DNA from: JBBITW01 sp037440525
GTDB taxonomy: Bacteria > Desulfobacterota > BSN033 > UBA1163
DNA: 7,185 nt
Reading direction: 5' to 3'
Assembly: GCA_037440525.1 (NCBI GenBank)
Contig: JBBITW010000180.1
Span: 1-7,185, forward strand
Position numbers and translations under genes: made by a program. Shown here piece by piece: positions 1 to 7,185 of this stretch (the stretch's first letter is position 1; the number at the start of each line of letters is the position of its first letter). Below the pieces are notes generated by a model. It ran no database searches, was not told where the DNA came from, and was given only the letters and a program-made list of their open reading frames with translations.

Positions 1-69
1 AATTACAAAAATATTATCAAACTGGGAGAAAAAATCAATAAATTCCTTTTTACACGAATCAAGGGCTAA
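1..69 (+). CDS. Possible C-terminal tail of a gene that begins left of the window (partial, unidentified)
   Basis: Frame 1 is open from the window edge to a TAA stop at 67-69 and encodes 22 residues ending in KINKFLFTRIKG. The lysine- and isoleucine-rich composition resembles a normal protein end in an AT-rich genome, and no stop interrupts it. No domain can be recognised from so little sequence, and an open frame of this length could arise by chance. The same stretch is also open in frame 2 as far as a TAG at 131-133, so the frame choice is uncertain. Confidence 0.3.
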   Translation, partial: NYKNIIKLGEKINKFLFTRIKG

Positions 70-346
70 AAAGATGATTCTCATCCCCTCTCCACCACAT
101 TTAAGCCTGGAATCTCTTTCTTATACTTTATAGTTTCCAATTGCTACCTTCGCATTTCCCAAATAACGGAATCGACCAAAAATGCCATTTCTTTCCACTC
201 ACAAATCATCTTCTGAAGATATAATTGAGAAGATGGTAAGGTCTTTGGTGGAGAAAGAGATTTAATTAAGAGTGCAGAGATATTGTGGTCTGGTGATGTT
301 TCCTAAAGGATTATACTTCTTTTTCAAGCTGAGCGATTGAGGTTTT
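70..346. other. Intergenic stretch with no convincing gene; possible decayed coding fragment
   Basis: This stretch lies between the possible gene tail at the left edge and the 3' end of tRNA-Glu. Frame 2 contains a 27-codon ATG-initiated stretch at 182-265 whose end reads EDIIEKMVRSLVEKEI, which looks protein-like. It has no Shine-Dalgarno sequence and its frame is closed by stops shortly upstream (TAG at 131-133, then a TAA). No clear hairpin plus T-run was found that would terminate the minus-strand tRNA transcript. Nothing else in the stretch can be assigned. Confidence 0.4.
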
Positions 347-424
347 TGGCGTCCCCAAGGGGATTTGAACCCCTGTTGCCGGCGTGAAAGGCCGGTGTCC
401 TTGGCCTGACTAGACGATGGGGAC
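347..424 (-). tRNA. tRNA-Glu (anticodon UUC)
   Basis: The reverse complement folds as a complete cloverleaf. The 7-bp acceptor stem GTCCCCA/TGGGGAC (424-418 with 357-351) is perfect, the anticodon stem is CCGGC/GCCGG, and the loop CTTTCAC carries anticodon TTC at 388-386. The T-arm contains GGTTCAAATCC. The discriminator base is G, and the 3' CCA is encoded in the DNA at 349-347. The gene lies only 3 nt downstream of tRNA-Lys, so the two are almost certainly cotranscribed and processed from one precursor. It reads GAA and, by wobble, GAG codons. Confidence 0.97.
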
Positions 425-427
425 ACC

Positions 428-503
428 TGGTGGGCCGTACTGGACTCGAACCAGCGACTCTCTGCTTAAAAGGCAGATACTCTACCTCCTGAGTTAACGG
501 CCC
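428..503 (-). tRNA. tRNA-Lys (anticodon UUU)
   Basis: The reverse complement gives a 76-nt tRNA with a perfect acceptor stem GGGCCGT/ACGGCCC. The anticodon stem is TCTGC/GCAGA, and the loop CTTTTAA carries anticodon TTT at 470-468. The T-loop is GGTTCGAGTCC, the discriminator is A and the CCA end is encoded at 430-428. It is the first gene of a two-tRNA unit with tRNA-Glu. It begins 56 nt after the purA stop codon and has its own promoter-like sequence in that gap. Confidence 0.97.
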
Positions 504-513
504 ATATAATTAA

Positions 514-542
514 AGATTAAGAAAAAACACTCTATCTGTCAA
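514..542 (-). promoter_or_regulatory. Sigma70-type promoter for the tRNA-Lys/tRNA-Glu unit
   Basis: On the minus strand a perfect TTGACA (542-537) is followed after 17 nt by TAATCT (519-514), a weak -10 box. The alternative -10 CTTAAT has a shorter spacer of 15 nt. Transcription would start a few bases before the mature tRNA-Lys 5' end at 503. The box lies in the short gap after purA, so the tRNAs can be expressed independently of the upstream amino acid and purine genes. The spacer is T-rich. Confidence 0.55.
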
Positions 543-559
543 GTAAACTACATGAAAGC

Positions 560-3572
<3,013 letters not shown>

Positions 3573-3621
3573 TGTGATTCTCCTTTTAACCTCTCCTTGG
3601 GATTCGTTAAAAACTCTTTTA

Positions 3622-4764
3622 TTATCCCCCCATCAGCACCTCTTCCAATTTCGCAACCCCTGCCCCCAGCCTAAACGAGTAACCCATTTCCTTCAAAAGC
3701 ATCTCAAGGGCTGAAATGACCATTACCATATCCAGTTCATTGTAATAACCAAGATGGGCAATCCTTATGATCTTTCCTTTTGCCTTATCCTGGCCTTCTG
3801 CTACAGTAATACCGAATCGCTCAAAGAAGAGGGCCCTCAATCTTTCTCCATCTATACCCTCCGGTATCTTGACCGCAGTTACTGCATCGCTTGGTGAATC
3901 AGGGGCGTATAGGTCAAGTCCAAGCGCCTTGACAGCCTCACGGGTTGCACGGGCGAGCTTTGCATGTCTCTTAAAAACATTCTCAAGCCCTTCCCTCCGA
4001 ATCATATTAAGCGTTTCTCGCAATCCGATAAAAAGGGAGATGGCTGGCGTATAGGAACTCTGATTCTTCTTAGTAGATTTCAATTCCTTTTTAAAGTCAA
4101 AGTAATATTTAGGCAGGTCTGATCTATCCACAAACCCCCAGGCCTTGTCACTTAATGCAACAAAGGAAAGCCCGGGTGGAAGCATCAAAGCCTTCTGGGA
4201 TCCGCTGACCACGACATCTAACCCCCATTCATCCATTGGGATATTGAAAACACCAATACCTGTTATTGCATCTACAACAATCAACTTATCCTCATACCTA
4301 TTTACAATCTTAGAAATCTCCTTAACAGGATGTTTAACGCCTGTTGATGTCTCACTCGCCTGCATATAAACCGCTCGTATGGCAGGATCTGAGGAGAGGA
4401 TCTCCTCAATCCATTCGGGCTCAACTGCCCTACCCCACTCCACATCCACAGGAATAAACTCGATACCATATGCCTTACATATTTCCCCCCATCTTTCTCC
4501 AAATTTTCCTCCACGAACAACGATTGCCTTGTCCCCTTTCGATAGGATATTCGAAACAGCCCCTTCCATAGCACCTGTCCCTGAGGAGGTAAAGACCAAA
4601 ACCTCGTTCTTAGTCTGAAACAGATATTTCAATCCCTCTCTTATTTCAGCAAATATCTTCTCAAACTGAGGCTCCCGGTGATGCATTATAGGCTCTGCCA
4701 TCTTGAGAAGCACCTCCGGGGGAAGCATTGTAGGACCTGGTGAAAATAGATATTTCTTTTCCAT
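3622..4764 (-). CDS. Class V PLP-dependent aminotransferase (alanine-glyoxylate/serine-pyruvate type), probable phosphoserine aminotransferase
   Basis: This is a fold-type I PLP enzyme of about 380 residues, the normal length for this family. Visible landmarks are SPGPTMLPPEVL (8-19), HHREPQF (28-34) and the cofactor-phosphate segment SSGTGAMEG (60-68). ETSTG follows at 138-142, the pyridine-ring Asp165 in VVDA, the Schiff-base Lys191 in SGSQKAL, and the substrate carboxylate Arg334 in IRIAHLG. The sequence belongs to the alanine-glyoxylate/serine-pyruvate group rather than classical SerC. Because it is followed at 49 nt by serA, the likely job is transamination of 3-phosphohydroxypyruvate to phosphoserine with glutamate or another donor. 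That role is inferred from context, and serine- or alanine-glyoxylate or aspartate aminotransferase activity remains possible. The start is placed at ATG 4764 because GGAG lies 6 nt upstream and overlaps the alternative ATG at 4776, which lacks its own ribosome binding site. Confidence 0.9.
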   Translation of the reverse strand: MEKKYLFSPGPTMLPPEVLLKMAEPIMHHREPQFEKIFAEIREGLKYLFQTKNEVLVFTSSGTGAMEGAVSNILSKGDKAIVVRGGKFGERWGEICKAYGIEFIPVDVEWGRAVEPEWIEEILSSDPAIRAVYMQASETSTGVKHPVKEISKIVNRYEDKLIVVDAITGIGVFNIPMDEWGLDVVVSGSQKALMLPPGLSFVALSDKAWGFVDRSDLPKYYFDFKKELKSTKKNQSSYTPAISLFIGLRETLNMIRREGLENVFKRHAKLARATREAVKALGLDLYAPDSPSDAVTAVKIPEGIDGERLRALFFERFGITVAEGQDKAKGKIIRIAHLGYYNELDMVMVISALEMLLKEMGYSFRLGAGVAKLEEVLMGG

Positions 4765-4768
4765 TTTA

Positions 4769-4774
4769 ATCTCC
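4769..4774 (-). promoter_or_regulatory. Ribosome binding site that decides the aminotransferase start
   Basis: GGAG on the minus strand (4774-4771) precedes ATG 4764 by 6 nt. The competing ATG at 4776 overlaps this site and is preceded only by CGTTTTCAATA, which has no purine-rich match. The protein therefore most likely begins MEKKYLFSPG. Confidence 0.7.
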
Positions 4775-4792
4775 ATTATTGAAAACGGTTTA

Positions 4793-4821
4793 ATATTATT
4801 TTAAATCTGTTGCTAAGTCAA
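4793..4821 (-). promoter_or_regulatory. Promoter of the aminotransferase-serA-purA block
   Basis: The minus strand has TTGACT (4821-4816), a 17-nt spacer, then TAATAT (4798-4793). A start near 4786 would give a leader of about 20 nt ahead of ATG 4764, just long enough to hold the GGAG ribosome binding site. There is little room for a riboswitch or attenuator, so any control would act at initiation. Confidence 0.6.
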
Positions 4822-4855
4822 TATTTTCCCTTTTTTTCCTGCATTTTTCAAGACC

Positions 4856-4884
4856 TTGACTTTTTAAAAATTATTTTTTATCTT
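4856..4884 (+). promoter_or_regulatory. Divergent promoter of the TPR protein / M24 peptidase pair
   Basis: TTGACT (4856-4861) is followed after 17 nt by TATCTT (4879-4884), a four-of-six match to the -10 consensus, in a very T-rich context. The expected start near 4891 lies less than about 10 nt before ATG 4900, so the mRNA would be leaderless or nearly so. The -35 box is the exact inverse of the one used by the minus-strand block. Confidence 0.45.
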
Positions 4885-4899
4885 TTTGCATATTTTTAA

Positions 4900-5172
4900 A
4901 TGGATAGAATCGCAACAAAAACCCTTGCAGAAATATACTACCAACAGGGCCACCTACAAAAGGCCTATGAAATATATAGAATCCTATCGCAAAAAAATCC
5001 TGAAGATATAGAGATAAACAAAAGACTAACTGAACTGGAAGAAAGACTGGGTTTATCTTCCAATTACATTCAATCAAAATCCCACTCAAAGGAAGAAAAA
5101 ATAGATATCCTTAAAAGATGGTTAGAAAATATTAGGAAAAGGAAAAAGATCAATGGTTCTTCAACTTTATGA
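4900..5172 (+). CDS. Small single-TPR protein of unknown function
   Basis: The product is a 90-residue soluble protein with no signal peptide or membrane segment. Residues about 5-38 fit one tetratricopeptide repeat: LAEIYYQQGH, then KAYEIYRIL, with Gly17, Ala22 and Pro34 at the usual spacing. A charged helix (KRLTELEERL) follows, then a polar linker at about 51-65 and a basic C-terminal helix, KIDILKRWLENIRKRK. One TPR alone usually acts as a protein-binding adaptor, but the partner is unknown. The start is fixed upstream by an in-frame TAA immediately before the ATG (4897-4899). No Shine-Dalgarno sequence precedes it, so translation may be leaderless. The 3' end overlaps the M24 peptidase gene by 20 nt, which suggests coupled translation. 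It is judged real because of the TPR pattern, the promoter and the overlap. Confidence 0.8.
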   Translation: MDRIATKTLAEIYYQQGHLQKAYEIYRILSQKNPEDIEINKRLTELEERLGLSSNYIQSKSHSKEEKIDILKRWLENIRKRKKINGSSTL

Positions 5173-6235
5173 ACCGAGGCAGGAAAGGATAAGGAAGATT
5201 ATAGAATCCTTTTCCCTGGATGGAATCTTATTTAATAGCCTTGAAAACATCTGTTACCTTTGTGGTTTCACAGGAAGTGACGGGCTTCTCCTCGTTACAA
5301 AGGAGGAAAGCCTCTTCCTTTCGGACTCCCGTTATTGGACTCAGGCAGAAGGAGAAGTAAAATCGGCAAGGATTATACAATACAAAAAGAAACTGGATGG
5401 TATTGCTTCTCTCATATTAGATTTGGGTCTAAAAAATATAGGTTTTGAATCCAATTCTATTTCGTTCTCATTTTACCAATCCCTGTCAAAGAGAATTGGC
5501 GATGGATTTAAACTTATACCGCTTGAGGAGGAGATAAAAAATCTCAGAGCCATTAAGGATGAAAGCGAATTAGAACTCATAAGGACTGCAATCGATATCT
5601 CCTCAAATGCATTTGAACATATTCGAGGAATATTAAAAGAAGGTACTCTGGAAAGTAAGATTGCCCTGGAGATGGAATTCTTCATGAAGAGAAATGGTGT
5701 AAGGTCCCTGGGATTTGACATCATTGTGGCATCAGGTAAAAGATCAGCCCTTCCCCACGGGAAGGCTTCTGATAAACATATTGAGGATGGAGATTTCGTA
5801 CTGATCGATTTTGGTGGAGGATTCGAAGGATACAACTCAGACCAAACACGCACTCTAATTTGCGGAAGGCCATCTTCAAAGCAGAAAGAAATCTATAAAT
5901 TAGTCAAAGAAGCCCATGATATGGCAATAGAATCGATTCGTCCTGGTATCCCTATCTTAAAGGTGGATGAAATAGCAAGGTCACATATAAGAAATCATGG
6001 ATATGGAGATTTTTTTGGCCATGGTTTGGGGCATGGAATAGGTCTTTCAGTCCACGAAACCCCAATAATAAATGGAGAAAATAAAGATATTCTTCAAAAA
6101 GGAATGCTCTTTACTATAGAACCTGGAATCTATATACCCGACTGGGGGGGAGTTAGAATAGAGGATATGATACTTGTAACTGAAAGCGGATCTGAAAGAT
6201 TAACATATCTCCCTACAGAGTTAATAGAGATTTAA
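5153..6235 (+). CDS. M24-family metallopeptidase, Xaa-Pro aminopeptidase/dipeptidase-like
   Basis: This is a cytosolic 'pita-bread' peptidase that would remove an N-terminal residue preceding proline. Its 360 residues match the short bacterial Xaa-Pro peptidases (PepQ/YpdF-like). An N-terminal creatinase-type domain (about 8-125, with ENICYLCGFTGSDG) precedes the catalytic domain (about 135-355). The five metal ligands are all present: Asp219 (in LIDFGG), Asp230 (in NSDQTR), His294 (in GHGLGHGIG), Glu323 (in TIEPGIY) and Glu337 (in RIEDM). The supporting histidines His202 (in LPHGK), His290 and His301 (in VHET) are also present. Spacings among the ligands Asp219, Asp230, His294 and Glu323 agree with aminopeptidase P, so the enzyme should be active. 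The choice between aminopeptidase and prolidase specificity cannot be made from sequence. An AAGG sequence lies about 10 nt before the ATG, inside the end of the upstream TPR gene. No strong terminator follows. Confidence 0.93.
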   Translation: MVLQLYEPRQERIRKIIESFSLDGILFNSLENICYLCGFTGSDGLLLVTKEESLFLSDSRYWTQAEGEVKSARIIQYKKKLDGIASLILDLGLKNIGFESNSISFSFYQSLSKRIGDGFKLIPLEEEIKNLRAIKDESELELIRTAIDISSNAFEHIRGILKEGTLESKIALEMEFFMKRNGVRSLGFDIIVASGKRSALPHGKASDKHIEDGDFVLIDFGGGFEGYNSDQTRTLICGRPSSKQKEIYKLVKEAHDMAIESIRPGIPILKVDEIARSHIRNHGYGDFFGHGLGHGIGLSVHETPIINGENKDILQKGMLFTIEPGIYIPDWGGVRIEDMILVTESGSERLTYLPTELIEI

Positions 6236-6285
6236 AAAGAAAGGAATTCTTTCTCACCCTTCCCTCTTCCCAAGGAGGCTGTTGT

Positions 6286-6327
6286 GGAATGACAAACATG
6301 GTATACACCTCGTTGCGACACAGTCTC
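6286..6327 (-). repeat. Inverted copy of a dispersed repeat (copy C)
   Basis: On the minus strand this begins GAGACTGTGTCGCAACG (6327-6311) and, after 15-16 nt, reaches TGTCATTCC. Both blocks recur in the same order on the plus strand near the right edge (7043-7088 and 7132-7154), with different spacing between them. Three copies in about 900 bases, in both orientations and outside genes, identify it as an intergenic repeat and not chance similarity. I see no encoded transposase or terminal repeat. Confidence 0.55.
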
Positions 6328-6362
6328 AAGGGGATGAGGATTAAAGTGAGGGAGGATTAGCT

Positions 6363-6378
6363 CCTGCCGATAGGCAGG
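6363..6378. repeat. Small REP-like hairpin
   Basis: CCTGCC (6363-6368) and GGCAGG (6373-6378) form a perfect 6-bp GC stem closed by a GATA loop, standing out from the AT-rich surroundings. It has no T-run, so it is not a terminator. Its compact palindromic form and intergenic position resemble dispersed REP-type elements, but only one copy is present in this window. Confidence 0.4.
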
Positions 6379-6433
6379 CAAAGGGTTTGGAACCATACCA
6401 TCCCAGTCAATTCAGGACTTTTTCAGAGCTCTC

Positions 6434-6447
6434 CAAGAATATTCTTG
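6434..6447. promoter_or_regulatory. Perfect 14-bp palindrome over the tRNA-Gly -35 box
   Basis: CAAGAATATTCTTG reads identically on both strands, and its last three bases form the start of TTGACA (6445-6450). A second palindrome, AGAGCTCT, lies immediately upstream at 6425-6432. A dimeric regulator bound here would block RNA polymerase. It could also be a fortuitous AT-rich palindrome. Confidence 0.35.
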
Positions 6448-6471
6448 ACAATCATTATTCTTTTCTATTAT
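6445..6471 (+). promoter_or_regulatory. Sigma70-type promoter for tRNA-Gly
   Basis: A perfect TTGACA at 6445-6450 is followed by TATTAT at 6466-6471 with a 15-nt spacer, or by TATTGT at 6469-6474 with 18 nt. Either would start transcription about 5-10 nt before the mature tRNA at 6488, as is normal for tRNA genes. The other tRNA unit in the window also uses a perfect TTGACA. Confidence 0.55.
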
Positions 6472-6487
6472 TGTATTTGTTGAAAAG

Positions 6488-6563
6488 GCGGGCATAGCTC
6501 AGATGGTAGAGCATCGGCTTCCCAAGCCGAGGGTCGCGGGTTCGATCCCCGTTGCCCGCTCCA
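6488..6563 (+). tRNA. tRNA-Gly (anticodon CCC)
   Basis: This is a complete 76-nt cloverleaf. The acceptor stem GCGGGCA/TGCCCGC is perfect, the D-arm contains AGCTCAGATGGTAGAGC, and the anticodon stem is TCGGC/GCCGA. The loop TTCCCAA carries anticodon CCC at 6521-6523. The T-arm is GGTTCGATCC, the discriminator is T (U) and CCA is encoded at 6561-6563. It reads GGG codons only. It stands alone, 85 nt upstream of the HU gene, with its own promoter. Confidence 0.97.
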
Positions 6564-6587
6564 GTAAAAAATTTAAATATTTTATAC

Positions 6588-6615
6588 TTGCTATTTAAAA
6601 AAATTTGTTTATAAT
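6588..6615 (+). promoter_or_regulatory. Strong promoter of the HU-family gene
   Basis: TTGCTA (6588-6593) and a consensus TATAAT (6610-6615) are separated by 16 nt. The stretch just upstream (6566-6586) is almost pure A and T with A-tracts, like an UP element. The predicted start near 6622 leaves a leader of about 27 nt. A strong ribosome binding site (GAGAGGAGG, ending at 6640) lies 8 nt before the ATG. The layout suits a highly expressed nucleoid protein. Confidence 0.7.
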
Positions 6616-6648
6616 ATTGTGAAAAAATATTGAGAGGAGGGCAAAACC

Positions 6649-6951
6649 ATGGCAGGTAAAAAACCTATCACAAAGGCACAAATCGTTTCCCACTTTGCAA
6701 AGAAATTTGATATCTCTAAAAAGACAGCTTCTTCAATCATCGATGAGATGGCATCATTGGCCATCGCTGAAACCAAAAAGGCAGGGGCTTTTACATTCCC
6801 TGGGATTGGGAAACTCGTCCTTTCAAAACGTAAGGCACGGGTGGGGAGAAATCCTGCAACAGGTGAACCAATTAATATCCCTGCAAAGACAGTGGTGAAG
6901 ATGCGTATTGCAAAGGCCTGCAGAGACGCAATCGTCCCACCAAAAAAATAA
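6649..6951 (+). CDS. HU-family DNA-binding protein
   Basis: HU/IHF-type proteins are small dimers that bind and bend DNA in the nucleoid. This one has 100 residues, slightly more than the typical 90. The N-terminal helix pair (about 7-45: ITKAQIVSHFAKKFDISKK, then IDEMASLAIAETKK) forms the dimer body. FTFPGIGKLVL (48-58) is the conserved strand, and RKARVGRNPATGEPINIPA (61-79) is the flexible DNA-binding arm, with the intercalating proline at position 69. A final helix (82-95) ends in a short basic tail. It lacks the specific features needed to call an IHF subunit, so a gene symbol is withheld. It is transcribed alone from its own strong promoter and closed by a strong terminator. Confidence 0.95.
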   Translation: MAGKKPITKAQIVSHFAKKFDISKKTASSIIDEMASLAIAETKKAGAFTFPGIGKLVLSKRKARVGRNPATGEPINIPAKTVVKMRIAKACRDAIVPPKK

Positions 6952-6974
6952 ACCCTTAAATTGCAAGGAAATTA

Positions 6975-7033
6975 AGGAATGGAAACCCATTCTCCAATGG
7001 GGAATGGATTTCTGTTCCTATTTCTTCTTTTTT
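6975..7033 (+). terminator. Strong intrinsic terminator after the HU gene
   Basis: Positions 6975-6995 pair with 6999-7019 across an AAT triloop. The resulting stem of about 21 bp contains one C/A mismatch and a few G-T wobbles. One base later comes a T-rich run (7021-7033, TTTCTTCTTTTTT). It lies 24 nt after the HU stop codon. The stem is unusually long for a terminator. Confidence 0.85.
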
Positions 7034-7042
7034 AATTTCAAA

Positions 7043-7088
7043 GAGACTGTATTGTAACGGTCGGGAAATTATAACTCAATGTCATCCT
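7043..7088 (+). repeat. Dispersed repeat copy A
   Basis: The copy begins GAGACTGTATTGTAACG (7043-7059), matching copy B at 14 of 17 positions. After 19 other bases it continues as AATGTCATCC (7079-7088), which matches AATGTCATTC of copy B at 9 of 10 positions. The same two blocks lie directly together in copy B, so this copy carries extra bases between them. Confidence 0.5.
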
Positions 7089-7131
7089 TTTCCCACCAAG
7101 GATAAAGACCATCGAATTACATTACATTTGA

Positions 7132-7176
7132 GAGACTGTGTCGTAATGTCATTCTGAGGCTTTAGCCGAAGAATCT
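7132..7176 (+). repeat. Dispersed repeat copy B with structured tail hairpin
   Basis: GAGACTGTGTCGTAATG (7132-7148) runs directly into GTCATTCTGAGG. The following bases fold: ATTCT (7151-7155) pairs with AGAAT (7170-7174), and GGC (7158-7160) pairs with GCC (7165-7167) over a TTTA loop. The two bases between the stems face each other as a tandem G-A pair. From memory, similar GTCATTCTGAG...GAAGAATCT sequences are common intergenic repeats in several environmental bacterial groups. No gene lies between the HU terminator and the right edge. Confidence 0.55.
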
Positions 7177-7185
7177 ATGTTTTAT

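Noticed and set aside
270..346. Terminator for the tRNA-Lys/tRNA-Glu transcript
   Set aside because: No stable stem followed by a T-run is visible on the minus strand. The A-rich stretch there is in the wrong orientation.
4302..4574. 90-codon minus-strand frame inside the aminotransferase
   Set aside because: It is an out-of-frame shadow of a gene with all its PLP motifs in the other frame. No ribosome binding site or domain supports it.
4765..4899. Riboswitch or leader-peptide attenuator ahead of the aminotransferase gene
   Set aside because: The predicted leader is only about 20 nt, too short for an aptamer. No Ser- or Gly-rich leader peptide is seen.
5473..5853. 126-codon open frame on the minus strand
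   Set aside because: It lies wholly antisense inside the M24 peptidase catalytic domain, whose metal ligands are intact. Its product is rich in Ser, Pro and Ile with no recognisable domain.
6237..6254. Hairpin AGAAAG/CTTTCT after the M24 peptidase stop, considered as a terminator
   Set aside because: The stem is only 6 bp, AT-rich and followed by CACCC rather than a T-run.
6695..6898. 67-codon frame within the HU gene
   Set aside because: It is a shifted-frame shadow. The HU frame carries the RNP arm and the strong ribosome binding site.

Overview
This is an AT-rich bacterial chromosomal segment holding mainly housekeeping genes. The deltaproteobacteria-like (Desulfobacterota or related) affiliation is an inference. 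It rests on the gene order class V aminotransferase - serA - purA, a long serA with an intact ACT domain, a short TPR protein in front of an M24 peptidase, and GTCATTCTGAGG-type dispersed repeats. No phylogenetic marker settles it.

Layout. The left edge (1-346) has a possible gene tail on the plus strand and then no convincing gene. Positions 347-4764 form a minus-strand block, read right to left: a class V PLP aminotransferase, serA, purA, tRNA-Lys(UUU) and tRNA-Glu(UUC). A sigma70-type promoter precedes the aminotransferase, a second one sits just before the tRNA pair, and a possible leaky terminator or attenuator lies between serA and purA. The 135-bp region 4765-4899 is divergent: back-to-back promoters drive the minus-strand block and a plus-strand pair. 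That pair is a 90-residue single-TPR protein and an overlapping Xaa-Pro aminopeptidase-like M24 metallopeptidase (4900-6235). Positions 6236-6487 are non-coding and contain an inverted copy of a dispersed repeat, a small REP-like hairpin and a perfect 14-bp palindrome over the -35 box of the next gene. tRNA-Gly(CCC) and an HU-family DNA-binding protein follow, each with its own promoter. The HU gene ends at a very strong intrinsic terminator. The last 150 bases hold two more copies of the dispersed repeat and a structured repeat hairpin.

How the genes work together. SerA oxidises 3-phosphoglycerate to 3-phosphohydroxypyruvate. The adjacent aminotransferase probably makes phosphoserine from it, in place of SerC. 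PurA commits IMP and aspartate to AMP synthesis. The block therefore links serine, a one-carbon and glycine source for purines, with purine synthesis and two tRNAs. The M24 peptidase is probably a cytosolic dipeptidase or aminopeptidase, and HU is a nucleoid protein. I found no clearly novel system. The most unusual items are the SD-less TPR/M24 pair, the symmetric divergent promoter, the palindrome on the tRNA-Gly promoter and the dispersed repeats around tRNA-Gly and HU.
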